A DNA stretch of 64,000 bases, taken from Pontibacter roseus DSM 17521 (GTDB lineage: Bacteria; Bacteroidota; Bacteroidia; Cytophagales; Hymenobacteraceae). Of the stretch, positions 32,210 to 42,239 are shown piece after piece. The position numbers and the translations under genes were made by a program. Each line of letters starts with the position of its first letter. Position 1 is the first letter of the stretch. The notes under the pieces were generated by a model. The model made no database searches. It was not told the origin of the DNA and was given only the letters and a program-made list of their open reading frames with translations. The DNA is taken from NCBI RefSeq assembly GCF_000373265.1, contig NZ_KB890762.1, positions 181,705 through 245,704 of the forward strand, in the 5' to 3' direction.

Positions 32210-34609
32210 TTAGAAAGGGTAACCGATGGCAATGTTCAGCACGACGCCGTACTCATCTGGCTTAGGGTTGAAACCGAATTTCAGGTCGCTGAGGACGTTA
32301 CGCTCGCCTGGCGGCAGGTAAGGGACGCGTACCGGTATGCCGAAGTCGAACCGGATGACGAAGAACTCCACATCCACGCGCAGACCGAAGCCCGTGCCCA
32401 CGGCCAACTCTCCCAGCAGGTTGCTCGCCTTGAACTTGCCGCCTTCCCGGTCTATGGTTCCGTCAGGGTTCACAGATTCCTTCACGAGCCAGATGTTACC
32501 TGCGTCTACAAACACAGCCCCCCGGAAGAAGCCAGCAATTGGGAAGCGGTATTCCACATTTGCCTCCAGTTTGATGTCACCTGTCTGGTCAAAGAAGGAG
32601 AAAGCGAGCGTATCCGGCACATTGTAGGTACCTGGTCCGATGCTGCGCGCCCGGAATGCCCGGATGCTGTTCGGACCACCTATGGAGAATTGTTTCACAT
32701 ACGGCATGGTCACCGAATTGCCGTAGGGTATACCTACACCTGCTATGAGGCGAGTGGCCAGTTGTGATTTCTCGCTGAAGTTGAGGTAGTAGCGCAAATC
32801 ATTGTCAATGCGGGTATACTGCGAATAGGCTTGTCCAATCAGGGTGCGAGCCTCTATGGGAGGAGTGGCGGCATCGTCCCGCTTCTCTGCCCCGACAAGT
32901 GAGTGCAGGGCGTTCAGCACGTTGCCGGAAACATCCAAAGTGGCACTGGAAAAGAACTGGTGGCGCTGGCTAGGCAGCGACAAAGTGCTATAGGTGAATT
33001 GATAGATGGAGCCGACAATGAATTGTTCCTCGAAGCTCCGTCTCAAATAGGCATTGTTCAGCAGCAGCGTGTCAAAGGCCTCTGTCGTTTTACCCAGCTT
33101 CACATACTGCAGGTTGATGGGCGTGAAATCATGGGTGATGGTCTGCTTGGGTCGCCAGTTGTAGGCGTAGGAGGCATTGATGGAGTTCATCTGAAAGAAC
33201 TGCACACGGTTCAGGTAGTTGAACCCGAGGCCAATCCGGGTTTTAGGGACAAACTCGGTGCGCAGGTTGGGCAGGTTGAAAGGCGACACGATGCGCGGCA
33301 TCACCAGGTTGGCCTGCGCCCCCAGCTCATAGGAGTTCAGCCCGACAGGGTTTTCCTTGGTGTCTCCGGTTTCTGTGTTGCTAGTGCTCCGGCCTCCCAC
33401 CTGGTTTTCGAAGCGCCCCGTCAGGTCAAGCGTGAGCATCTCAGAACCCTTGAACGCATTCCGGTTACGGAATGAAACCGTGACGCCCGGACCTGCCAGG
33501 TTGTTGGACTTGCTCACCATTTGGGCCTCTGCCCGCAGCGATTTCTTCAAGGCTGGGGTGAGGTAGATAAAAGCATCTAATCGGTCCTCGCGCAGCGTGT
33601 CCCGCTCGTACTGCAGGTTCACGAATTTGTATGCACTCAGCCCCATCAGGCGGTTGACCGTCAGCAGGTGGTTCTGGCGACTGAACACACTGTCTTTTTC
33701 AATGAATATCCCTTTGATGACGTGCTTAGCCTTCACGTAGTTCTCATTCGGGATGTAGTTGTAGGTCTCAAACCGAAGGGTGTCGCTTACTGAAAGGCTG
33801 TCGCCGAGGGAGTAGTTGGCGTTGATGAACACATCTTCAATCCGGTAGGGACGCAGGGCTTGGGCCGGTGCTATGTCTTTGACCCGCAGAAGCACGTCCA
33901 CTTGCCGGTTCCCGACGGTGGTGTCTGCGCTGAAGATGAGCAAATCGGGGCTGAAATAGAAGTAGCCTCTGTTTTTCAGGGCCTGGTCGATGCGGGCTCG
34001 TTCGGCCAGCATCTTATCCAAATCGTATGGCTCGCCTTCTTTGGGTATAGCGTTTTCCTGCAAGGCACGGATTTCAGCATTCACCTCCAGCGAGTCGCTT
34101 GGGGTATAGGACAGCTTGCGAATGCGGTATGGCTCATGCACCTCGGCTGTCCACTTGATGGTGGCTTTCTTCTTTTTGATGGTCGTGTCACTTGCCACGG
34201 TGTTGTAGAAGTAGCCCCGGTTGTGCAGCCGCGCCTGCATCACGTTGTTGATGCTGGGCGTATCCACCTCGGACAGGAGAACGGGCGGCTCCCCCAGTTT
34301 GGTCTGTATCCAGTGCTTCAGGCCCTTCTCTTTTTCGGTATAGAAGGCGTTGTATATCCAGAGTTTAGGGCGCATGCCCAGTATAGAGGCGTTGGGCTTG
34401 GGACGCACGGTAGCACTGAGTTCTGCCTCCAATTCCGGGCCGCGCTTGCTGCTGTCCTTTTCATCATTCACCTGTACCTCGAAGCCTGCAAACAAGGCAT
34501 CTCCCTTTGGCACCGTTTTGGTGCTACTGCAGCCCGGTAGCAGGAGGGCCAGCAGGGGCATGAGGAGAAGCAAGCTGTAACGCAAGGTATAAGGTATAGC
34601 TGTTGTCAT
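32210..34609 (-). CDS. tamL: TamL: lipidated BamA/TamA-family outer-membrane protein
   Basis: TamL is the Bacteroidota counterpart of TamA. It is a BamA-superfamily barrel that works with TamB in outer-membrane assembly or lipid transport. The 799-residue protein has a lipobox (LLLPGC, Cys27), about three POTRA-like repeats (about residues 90-390; NNVMQARLHNRGYFYN and DQALKNRGYFYFSP are typical), and a C-terminal 16-strand barrel. The barrel shows the lid-lock region GGPNSIRAFRARSIGPG and an end IAIGYPF with terminal aromatic residue. It is the second gene after tamB, separated by only seven bases, which fits an operon. Confidence 0.9.
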   Translation of the reverse strand: MTTAIPYTLRYSLLLLMPLLALLLPGCSSTKTVPKGDALFAGFEVQVNDEKDSSKRGPELEAELSATVRPKPNASILGMRPKLWIYNAFYTEKEKGLKHWIQTKLGEPPVLLSEVDTPSINNVMQARLHNRGYFYNTVASDTTIKKKKATIKWTAEVHEPYRIRKLSYTPSDSLEVNAEIRALQENAIPKEGEPYDLDKMLAERARIDQALKNRGYFYFSPDLLIFSADTTVGNRQVDVLLRVKDIAPAQALRPYRIEDVFINANYSLGDSLSVSDTLRFETYNYIPNENYVKAKHVIKGIFIEKDSVFSRQNHLLTVNRLMGLSAYKFVNLQYERDTLREDRLDAFIYLTPALKKSLRAEAQMVSKSNNLAGPGVTVSFRNRNAFKGSEMLTLDLTGRFENQVGGRSTSNTETGDTKENPVGLNSYELGAQANLVMPRIVSPFNLPNLRTEFVPKTRIGLGFNYLNRVQFFQMNSINASYAYNWRPKQTITHDFTPINLQYVKLGKTTEAFDTLLLNNAYLRRSFEEQFIVGSIYQFTYSTLSLPSQRHQFFSSATLDVSGNVLNALHSLVGAEKRDDAATPPIEARTLIGQAYSQYTRIDNDLRYYLNFSEKSQLATRLIAGVGIPYGNSVTMPYVKQFSIGGPNSIRAFRARSIGPGTYNVPDTLAFSFFDQTGDIKLEANVEYRFPIAGFFRGAVFVDAGNIWLVKESVNPDGTIDREGGKFKASNLLGELAVGTGFGLRVDVEFFVIRFDFGIPVRVPYLPPGERNVLSDLKFGFNPKPDEYGVVLNIAIGYPF

Positions 34610-34616
34610 ATAGGCA

Positions 34617-37600
34617 CTAGTTCTTTTTGTTTTCCATCACTTCCTGTTTGGCTTCCTCCTCCTCTTTACGCTTTTCACGCTCGTTGAATTTCATGGCCTC
34701 CTCCAACTGGCGCTGTTCTTTGCGTGCTTCGCGGCTTTCTAGGCTACGGAACAGGTCCGAGAAATTGTCGTAGTCCCGCACGAATATCAAGCCGACACCA
34801 GTTGCACGCACGTCACCCTCTAGGAAGCCCTCGTACTGGTTGCGCTGGAAGGCGCGCACCCGCAGACGCCCGTCGCTGGTCAGGGCATACTCCACTGACA
34901 CGTCACCGCCAAAGCCGCTCATGCTGTTCTGTGATTCCGACTGTCCTTCCAGTCCGATATCCGTACCCACCCGCACCGTCAGCCGGTCGTTGAGGAACTG
35001 CTGGCGCAAGGCCACGTTCAAATCTGTTCGCCCTTCGGCAGAACCGGAGGAGTAGTCTTCATAGGAACTCACTCCGAGCTCCAGACCCAGGCCGCCGGCA
35101 TAGCGGTTGGTGAGCTGATTCAGCTGGTCTGACATGACCTGGCTCAAGCTGTTGCGGGCCGTCGCTCCCAGTCCACCGCCTGTGCTGGCCAATGGGTCGG
35201 GAGCCAGGAAGCGGCCCAGCACCAGCAAGGCGAATACCTGCTTGTTCAGCTCCGCCGGGTCCTGCCGGAGCGTAGCCAATCGCGCTTCCACTTCCCCGCC
35301 CAAAGCTCCACGCTGTTGTTCCGGAAGCTCTATGTTGAACCCTATCTCCGGTTTCAGCATTTCGCCGGTCACGTCCACGAACACATCGAAGGGCAACTGG
35401 TTGCGGTAGCGGTTGTCGCCTTGCTCCATACCACCGGCCTGTGCTGCCACTAACTCCATGGGGGAGGTTTTGATGTTGTAGATGGCGGTTACCTGCACGT
35501 CGGCAGTCATGGGGTCGCCTGTCCAGGCAATGTAGCTGCCCTCGGCTATCTCGAGCTCCCGCGACACCAGGTCATAGAAGTCCATGCTGTATTTGCCTTC
35601 GGTTATCTCGAAGCGCCCGCTCATGTTCATCTGGCCACTCGGGGTCATGCCGATGTAGAGTGGGTCAGCTGAGCCCCTCACCACCAGGTTATCGCCTGTG
35701 GTAGGGTCAATTACGATGGTGATGGTGGTGGCATCTGTTACGGTTATCTCGGCTTCGATGTCGGCACCTACAAACCCGGTGGGAGCGGGAGCCTCCTCCG
35801 GTACCCCAATGATGCGGTTGAGGGAGTCATTGAGGTTTACGAACTCCACCACGCCATCGCGCTCGGCTGCGGCCACCTCATCGGCAGGTATAACGGTGGT
35901 GAAGTCGGAGCCGTCCAGCACCTGCGCCTTTACATTGATGCGGGGCGTCGTCATGTTGCCTGTGATGCCGGCATCTGCGGCGACCAGCACCGTGCCGTAG
36001 AACAGGTCGTTGTCCAGTGCCGTGGAGTTCATAGCCAGAAAGCGGTCTGTTGTGGCCTTCAGGTCGAAGGTATAGTCGGTGTAGTCTTGTGTGAGGATGT
36101 TGCCATTCACCTCCAGGTTATTGCCAATGGAATCGGTGAGGGTGAAATCGCGCATGCTGATGCCTTGCTCCGTGAAGTCCAACCTTTCGTTTTGGAGCGT
36201 GAACACAGAGTTGAGCATAGCCAGGTTAAACTGCGCTTGGTTGAAGTCCAGGTTGCCGAGTATACTGGGGTCGTCCAATGTCCCAGTGATGCGGAGTTTG
36301 CCGGTGGCGCTGCCGTCCAAATCCTCTACCATACCTTGGGTGAAGCCTGCCAGCGAGGCCATGTTGAGGTTGGCTATGTTGGCGTTGAGGTTGAGGAGAC
36401 TTGCATTGGGCTGTGCTTCGTAGAACCCACCGATGGTCACCTGGTTGCCATTGCCGGTCAGGGAGGCGTTGAGGTTGTAGCGGTTGCCGGCGGCGCTGTT
36501 GGCCTTTAGCGCAATGTCACCCACCGGTATACCGGTATAGGCGAAGTTCGACACGGTGAGGTCGGAGGTGAAGGCGGGCGTGCCGCTCATTAGGTTAGTC
36601 AGGTTGGCTGTACCATTGATAACACCGGTTAGCAGACTGTCCTGTTGCTGAAAGGACTCCATGATGTAGCCAATCTCAAAGTTGCTGAACTCTACCTGCA
36701 GGGGAGCCTCAGGTGTTACCGGCCCTGTGCTGTTGAGCAGCAGGTAGCTGCCGTTGCGCCCCATCCGGATATTGTTGGCATATAGCAGGTTGGTGTCGAA
36801 CTGCAGGTAGTTGTCCTGCGGCACAGACCATGCCTCTCTGTTGATGACCAGCTGCTCCGGGTTGAAGGAGAAACGGTAGCCCTTCCCGATGCTGTTTAGC
36901 AAGCCGCCTACCACAAACCGCTCCTGCCCAGTGTTTTCCGCCACGGCCAGGCGCACGCTCAGGTCATTGTCGCGGGCGGCTCCCTCCAGGCTGATGTTGT
37001 TGACGAGCAGGGAAGGGGACCTCACCTCCCGCAGGGCCAGGCTGTAGCCCAACTGCTCCCGGTTGCCCCGTACCTGCAGTCCCATGTCCTGCAGGTTGTA
37101 CTCGGTATAGGTGATTTGGCTGATGCTGGCATCCATGGCGAACTCCTGTGTCTGCCCGTTATAAGAACCGGTGATGGGACCATTCACTTGCAGGCGCTCC
37201 AACCCCGGCACAAAGGAAGCGATGACTTCGGGACGGCGCACCTGTATATTGAAAGCAAAATCGCCCAGGTTGACATTGGCTGGGTAAGGTGGGTCAGGCT
37301 GCAGGTCAAAATAATTAGAGAAGTGCTTCTGCAGCGCTGTGGGCAGCGTGGCCAGGTCGTTGGTGAAACGCATGTCGGCTGCCGCTATGTTGGAGGTCAG
37401 TTTCACCTCAGTTCCCTCGCCCTGCTGGTTAAGCACCAGGTGCAGCGAATCGACTGGGTAATTCGTCTGCTGGTGCCGGACAACGAGCTGCTGCCCCTCC
37501 AGGGTGCCGCTGATGTCGCTGGCATCCGCTCCAGTAAAGTTGCCTTGCAGCTGACCCGTTATAGCCAGGTCCTCTTCGTATAGGTTGAGCGCTTTTAAAT

Positions 37601-39623
37601 CAGCTTTATTGATGTCGGCATTGAAGGTATAGCTTGGAGCCTTTTCATTCCGCAGGTTAAAGTCTCCTTTCAGGTCTAAGTGCAGATTCTCGTCTCGCGC
37701 TACGGCTGCCACCTGGTATCGGTTCCGGTCAATGGCCGCCTCCACGTCAATGTTGTTGTAGGCGTAGTTGTTATAGTTGGCCTCGCGTACACGCGCCTTC
37801 ACGTTTGCCCGCATAGTTTCTGGTGTCAGTCCCGTGCCTTTGGCAGTGGCCTCCAGGGCGACCCTTCCTACGCCATAGTCTTCCGTGAACAGCTGGCCCA
37901 ATTCCATACCTGTTGTTCTAATAGTGGCACTGAATGGTTCTGCGCCAGCAGGTCCGGAGCCCATGTCCACCACGGCGTTCAGGTTGCCGATAGAACTGCG
38001 GATGTCCGCTTTCGCATCAAAATTCGTGAGACTGCCCTTGTAGTTGCCTGCCATACTTACGGTAGCAGGTATACGGATTTCCGGAGGCAGGGTGCCCGGA
38101 GGGGTCAGGGCCAGTATATCGGTTCGGGTAGAAGCCAGGCGGTTGATGTTCAGGTCTAGCAGGAGCTTGTCGGGGTCCATGGCGTTGCGAACGTTGCCGC
38201 TCACGTCCACGGAGGTGCCTTGCAGACCCGCTAGCTGCAGGCGTTGTATGTTCAGGTTATCTACCCGGCCCTGTGCCCGCGCATCCAATCGGAGTGTGGA
38301 GCCGGCTATTTTCTTGAACGAAGGATTATCTGCCAGGTCAGGAGCAAAGTAAAGTGCGTCCCGCATACCGATGCGGCTGTTTTCAATATCAAGATCCAGC
38401 CGGATGGCCTCCACATTGTCTGTCAAATCGTCCCAGGAGGTATAGCGCATGGCCAAATCCTTGCGGATGTGGCTGTTGCCCGTCTGCAGGTCCAGGTTGG
38501 CGAGGCGGGCGTGGGTGGAGTCCAGGGTGACGTCGGCTTGGAAATTGTTTACCAGAAAGCCGCTTTGCTCCTGCAGTTTGAGTTGTTTAAGCGACATGCC
38601 CATTTGGTTGAGGCTGTATTGGATGTCTTCCGCGTCCATCTCAATCTGGCTGAATTTCAGGTGGTCGTAATCCATGCCACGTGGCTGTCTGGGAGCGTCC
38701 GCATTGTCCATGGCCGCTGCAAGGCCACTCACATTAAGCTTGCCTAGGGTCACCACCCATTTCACAGGCTGCCCCTGGGTTTTCTCCACCGACTCGTCCA
38801 AGTTCTTGACGGTCTCGGCAGGGTTCACGGCCAGGGAATCTGTCGGTTTATACTTTTCTTGAACGTACAGCACCGAGGAGTTGTGGAGGTCGAATCGCTC
38901 CAGGTCCACCCGCGCATTAGGCAGGTCGATGTTATTTGCCACCACTTCCGAATTGCCTAGTTTCAGCACAATGTGCTGTTCTGCAGGTATGCTCCTGTAG
39001 TTGAGGTTGAAATTCTCCAGGAGCACCTCGTTCAGGCCGAAGTTGAACGTAATAGGCTCCGGTTCTGTCTCGGGCGGCAGCTTGGTTTGCACGTAGTTTA
39101 TGCCGGTGTTCCGCAGCTCTATCTTGTCCACGAGGTATTGTTCCTCCTCCAGGTTCAGCGCGTCCATGGTGGTATTCAATTTCCCCACACGCGCCCGTAC
39201 CAAGTTGCCGCCTGCCTCGTCCCGGAAGTTGACCAGTACATTCTCCAGGTTGATGACATCCAGGTTAATGGCCAGGGCGCCTGCCGTGGTATCGGCGGGC
39301 TGGGCGGCAGTGGTATCGGTGGCGAAGGCTTCCATGACGAAGTCAAAATTAGAAGAACTGTCGGGCCGGATATGCAGGTTGAGCGTAGCTTGTTGCAGGT
39401 CTACCTTGCCAATGTTCACCTCGCCTTTGAGCAGCGAGAAGAGTTTGATGTCTACTCCCAGGTGCTGGCTATACCAGAGCGTGTCCTGCTGCTGGTCCTC
39501 CACATACACTTCCTTCAGCACAAGGGCATTGCGCCAGTCGGTTGTGAATTTCCCAATATCGACCCGAGTACCGAGCGTGTTAGACAGATAGGAGGCACCC
39601 TTTTGGGCAGCGTAATTTTGCAC
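34617..39623 (-). CDS. tamB: TamB domain protein (translocation and assembly module inner-membrane component)
   Basis: TamB is a very long periplasm-spanning beta-taco protein that bridges the inner membrane and a TamA/TamL barrel. From GTG 39623 the ORF gives 1668 residues: AsmA-like repeats over most of the length, then the conserved C-terminal TamB (DUF490) domain (about residues 1250-1620, including LELGVSSYEDYSS and VEYALTSDGRLRVRAF). A charged coiled-coil tail follows (EEAMKFNEREKRKEEEEAKQ). The same frame stays open for 46 codons upstream of 39623 and encodes the expected membrane anchor (LLWFLAIVIGLVLIIVIALQ). No ATG, GTG or TTG occurs there, so the true start is unresolved (see findings). 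First gene of the tamB-tamL operon. Confidence 0.88.
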   Translation of the reverse strand: MQNYAAQKGASYLSNTLGTRVDIGKFTTDWRNALVLKEVYVEDQQQDTLWYSQHLGVDIKLFSLLKGEVNIGKVDLQQATLNLHIRPDSSSNFDFVMEAFATDTTAAQPADTTAGALAINLDVINLENVLVNFRDEAGGNLVRARVGKLNTTMDALNLEEEQYLVDKIELRNTGINYVQTKLPPETEPEPITFNFGLNEVLLENFNLNYRSIPAEQHIVLKLGNSEVVANNIDLPNARVDLERFDLHNSSVLYVQEKYKPTDSLAVNPAETVKNLDESVEKTQGQPVKWVVTLGKLNVSGLAAAMDNADAPRQPRGMDYDHLKFSQIEMDAEDIQYSLNQMGMSLKQLKLQEQSGFLVNNFQADVTLDSTHARLANLDLQTGNSHIRKDLAMRYTSWDDLTDNVEAIRLDLDIENSRIGMRDALYFAPDLADNPSFKKIAGSTLRLDARAQGRVDNLNIQRLQLAGLQGTSVDVSGNVRNAMDPDKLLLDLNINRLASTRTDILALTPPGTLPPEIRIPATVSMAGNYKGSLTNFDAKADIRSSIGNLNAVVDMGSGPAGAEPFSATIRTTGMELGQLFTEDYGVGRVALEATAKGTGLTPETMRANVKARVREANYNNYAYNNIDVEAAIDRNRYQVAAVARDENLHLDLKGDFNLRNEKAPSYTFNADINKADLKALNLYEEDLAITGQLQGNFTGADASDISGTLEGQQLVVRHQQTNYPVDSLHLVLNQQGEGTEVKLTSNIAAADMRFTNDLATLPTALQKHFSNYFDLQPDPPYPANVNLGDFAFNIQVRRPEVIASFVPGLERLQVNGPITGSYNGQTQEFAMDASISQITYTEYNLQDMGLQVRGNREQLGYSLALREVRSPSLLVNNISLEGAARDNDLSVRLAVAENTGQERFVVGGLLNSIGKGYRFSFNPEQLVINREAWSVPQDNYLQFDTNLLYANNIRMGRNGSYLLLNSTGPVTPEAPLQVEFSNFEIGYIMESFQQQDSLLTGVINGTANLTNLMSGTPAFTSDLTVSNFAYTGIPVGDIALKANSAAGNRYNLNASLTGNGNQVTIGGFYEAQPNASLLNLNANIANLNMASLAGFTQGMVEDLDGSATGKLRITGTLDDPSILGNLDFNQAQFNLAMLNSVFTLQNERLDFTEQGISMRDFTLTDSIGNNLEVNGNILTQDYTDYTFDLKATTDRFLAMNSTALDNDLFYGTVLVAADAGITGNMTTPRINVKAQVLDGSDFTTVIPADEVAAAERDGVVEFVNLNDSLNRIIGVPEEAPAPTGFVGADIEAEITVTDATTITIVIDPTTGDNLVVRGSADPLYIGMTPSGQMNMSGRFEITEGKYSMDFYDLVSRELEIAEGSYIAWTGDPMTADVQVTAIYNIKTSPMELVAAQAGGMEQGDNRYRNQLPFDVFVDVTGEMLKPEIGFNIELPEQQRGALGGEVEARLATLRQDPAELNKQVFALLVLGRFLAPDPLASTGGGLGATARNSLSQVMSDQLNQLTNRYAGGLGLELGVSSYEDYSSGSAEGRTDLNVALRQQFLNDRLTVRVGTDIGLEGQSESQNSMSGFGGDVSVEYALTSDGRLRVRAFQRNQYEGFLEGDVRATGVGLIFVRDYDNFSDLFRSLESREARKEQRQLEEAMKFNEREKRKEEEEAKQEVMENKKN

Positions 39624-39981
39624 TCTCGGGAACTGGAGCGCGATGACGATAATCAGGACCAGCCCGATGACTATGGCCAGGAACCATAGCAGGACCTTCC
39701 CGATGACTTTTCCGATATGTTTGGCTGAGGCGATACTTGTACAGATTTTTTCTGTATGGCTTTACGCAATAATCGAAACAAGGATAGTGATAATTCAATC
39801 TTCCATGTGGCTAATTGTGGACTGACAATGGGTATAGGGACAGGGACTAATCAGAAGTAGCCTCAATGCCTACATAAATTGAACTGTAACACGTTGTAAA
39901 AGGATGTTAAAGTGAGAGGATGTCAGAACAACCTGGAATCATAAGAGTAAACAATTATAGATGTAGTTCAGAAAAATTGCC
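39624..39981. other. Region between divergent tamB and nitroreductase-like genes, including the unresolved TamB N-terminus
   Basis: On the - strand, 39624-39761 continues the tamB frame and encodes its transmembrane anchor; a TAA stop lies at 39764-39762. In a neighbouring frame a LFRLLRKAIQKKSVQV segment precedes it. An A-run (TTTT at 39708-39711 on the + strand) marks where the two frames could join. The remainder (39765-39981) holds no evident gene. Confidence 0.45.
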
Positions 39982-41280
39982 ATGTCAGTACAAAACTTGC
40001 CTTCCGGGTTCGAGAATATGATGCGTTTTGGTCTTGTCGAAGCACTGCTGGGACGCCGTTCCCGTCGCTTCTTCAGAGGAGCAGAGATACCGGATGGAGT
40101 ATTCGCGTATAAGTCCGCCCATCAACCCATGCCACTCTCCGAGTTAGAGAAGTTGCTGGTGGTAACGGCCTGTGGCGGCAACACGGGCTGGCATAACATG
40201 ATTTACCGGGCGCAGCATTATGCACCGCATCTTTCCAACTACGCGGCTGCGGCGGGAGGTCGTACCTTTCCTTCGGCGGCGGGCTTCCATACCAGCAAGA
40301 CGTTCTTCACCGACGATGAAGGAGTGTACGTGCTTGACAACCGGGATGCGCCGGCGTCGGCAGATAGAGAAGCAGAAGGAAGACTGGATTTGGAGGAAGT
40401 ACTGGATTCCCTTAAAAGCCATGTCGTAAAGCTGCAGGAGGGCAGGCTGAAGCTGCCGCCGGAGGTACCCTATGTAGAAGCCCACAACACGTGGGTGAGT
40501 AACCAGCCTGGTACGCTCCTGGTGATACCCGTTGCCGATTTGGCACAGCACGTCCTGCTGGCGCTCTGTTATATGCTGCAGAACGGCCTGGTGCTCACCG
40601 ATGATATACACAAGCGTTCTATACCTGGCATCGAAAAGTTCGGTCATCTGGTGGACACTAGCCATACCTGGCCCATCACCTTTGTGGAACAGTTGTCGCT
40701 GGCGGAGGCAACGGTTGAACTCTCCACAAGCTGCTATGCCGGGGCGCTGATGCTGCAGGCGATGGGCTTGGGCGGTTGGCTCTACGATGGCATTGACCTA
40801 TTCAGCGTGTTAGGAGCGAGTGGTGTGCCGGAAGTTCCCGGCCTGGGTTTTCGATTTGACACGGATGCGCGCTGGCCATACCCCAATCCGACGGGGCTAG
40901 CAGGAGTCATGGAAGGTTTCTGTCCGCCGCACTACCCCAGCATGCGGGCTGCTGTGGATGCCCTTTGCGAACGGAAGTTTGGCAAAGGCGGCCCATTCCA
41001 CCCTGATACGCCTGGTCCGTGGAAAGATACGTCCCAAGTGAGAGGGGCGGCGCAGGTGCATGATGAGGGATTCCGGGAATGTGTGGCGCTGCAGGCGCAG
41101 TACATCTACGACACCTTCGGCAAGTTCCCAGCCACCGTTCCCTCCATCTTCGTGCTGACCTACCTGCAGGCGCACCACCTCGATTTGGACTTTTATGACA
41201 AGTTTTACAAGCCCGGCGCATACCTCCATACCCATGCTTCACATATGGAGCAGTGGCATCCAGAGTTGAAAGTCAAATAA
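39982..41280 (+). CDS. Nitroreductase-like (SagB-type) protein of uncertain function
   Basis: The 432-residue soluble protein begins with a nitroreductase-type N-terminus: RRSRRFFRG, PLSELEKLLVVTACGGNTGW, then RTFPSAAGFHTS and EGVYVLDNRD. This recalls SagB-like FMN oxidoreductases, which have RxSxR and YPSAGG motifs. The middle contains LVIPVADLAQHVLLALCYMLQNG and a possible second half of the fold. The C-terminus ends in an aromatic/His cluster (YLHTHASHMEQWHPELK). It could be a flavin oxidoreductase of unusual length, but I am not certain of cofactor binding. It is divergent from tamB, with no biosynthetic partner genes. Confidence 0.5.
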   Translation: MSVQNLPSGFENMMRFGLVEALLGRRSRRFFRGAEIPDGVFAYKSAHQPMPLSELEKLLVVTACGGNTGWHNMIYRAQHYAPHLSNYAAAAGGRTFPSAAGFHTSKTFFTDDEGVYVLDNRDAPASADREAEGRLDLEEVLDSLKSHVVKLQEGRLKLPPEVPYVEAHNTWVSNQPGTLLVIPVADLAQHVLLALCYMLQNGLVLTDDIHKRSIPGIEKFGHLVDTSHTWPITFVEQLSLAEATVELSTSCYAGALMLQAMGLGGWLYDGIDLFSVLGASGVPEVPGLGFRFDTDARWPYPNPTGLAGVMEGFCPPHYPSMRAAVDALCERKFGKGGPFHPDTPGPWKDTSQVRGAAQVHDEGFRECVALQAQYIYDTFGKFPATVPSIFVLTYLQAHHLDLDFYDKFYKPGAYLHTHASHMEQWHPELKVK

Positions 41281-41290
41281 AGTATGGGAC

Positions 41291-41761
41291 CTAAGCCATC
41301 ATCACGTTATACCTGCTGTACACACCCATCAACTCTCCCGTAGCCAGCACATGGGGCCCCATGGCGCGCAGTAGTCCCTGCTTACCGGTACCTTCCTTCA
41401 GATTGAGCTGCACGTCCAGCGCGTATACCTTGAAATAATAGTGGTGGGTTCCCTGGGGCGGGCAGGGGCCTCCGTAGTGGAGCCTGCCAAAGTCATTGGT
41501 TCCCTGAACGCCGGGCACACTGGCTTCCTCGATGGTATTGGTGGGTGGGATGTTCCACACAATCCAATGTGTCCAGATGCCTCGGGGCGCGTCCGGGTCT
41601 TCAACAATAATTACGAGGCTCTCTGTGTATTTGGGTAGGTTCCTTATCTCCAGGGCCGGACTGATGTTCTCCCCATCGCAGGTATAACGGTTAGGTATAC
41701 GCTCCCCCTGCTGGAATGCCGGGCTGGTCAGGTATAGTTTTCCTTGGGTTCTAGAATCCAT
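41291..41761 (-). CDS. YbhB/YbcL family (phosphatidylethanolamine-binding-like) protein
   Basis: The 156-residue protein follows the bacterial Raf-kinase-inhibitor-like family: YTCDGENISPALEI, LVIIVEDPDAPRGIWTHWIV, the ligand-pocket motif GRLHYGGPCPPQGTHHYYFK and the end AMGPHVLATGELMGVY. It has no signal peptide and is likely cytoplasmic. Molecular function in bacteria is unknown; the fold can bind small anions. The start at ATG 41761 matches family length; the frame extends upstream but without homology. Convergent with the nitroreductase-like gene. Confidence 0.88.
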   Translation of the reverse strand: MDSRTQGKLYLTSPAFQQGERIPNRYTCDGENISPALEIRNLPKYTESLVIIVEDPDAPRGIWTHWIVWNIPPTNTIEEASVPGVQGTNDFGRLHYGGPCPPQGTHHYYFKVYALDVQLNLKEGTGKQGLLRAMGPHVLATGELMGVYSRYNVMMA

Positions 41762-42239
41762 TTTATTGGTGATTATGTGAGTTATTGGTAGCGGTAATGT
41801 TAGTAGGTGAGAAACTGCCAAAGAGCTACACCATCAGGTTTCATTGTAAATCGCAATTAGGCAGTTACTTCATCTGAAGGCATTGCAGGTAAAGTCAAAC
41901 TATATGAGTACAGTTTAAAATATAATAACTACAATTCGTAGGCTAGAGGCTGGCTGTTAAATAAATAAATACATAGATTAACTAAATATATTGTTCTTTT
42001 AAGGTTTAGCTGTTTGCTGTTTACCCATTACCACTCATAATTTTCACCAACATGAGGTAATTAATATGCAATGGATAGGCTGAGGCAATGGCTAGTTGGC
42101 AGTCTTTGCAACTCTTCGGGAGGCATGGCATTAATCAGATTAAAAACTTTGTGATGTTTCCCTCACCAATGTACCCAAGTGCATGTGTCGCGTAAACAAT
42201 GGTAGGCTCTAGTTTGGAATCTGGCTATAGAAAATAGCG
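41762..42239. other. Intergenic region with no recognised element
   Basis: These 478 bases are AT-rich (for example around 41910-42000). I see no ORF, hairpin or promoter with both boxes. A poor TAGTTTG lies at about 42210, one base short of the consensus. Confidence 0.4.

Noticed and set aside
37116..39689. Several + strand ORFs of 150-240 codons opposite tamB
   Set aside because: They are antisense shadows of a long GC-rich gene whose product has a clear domain order.
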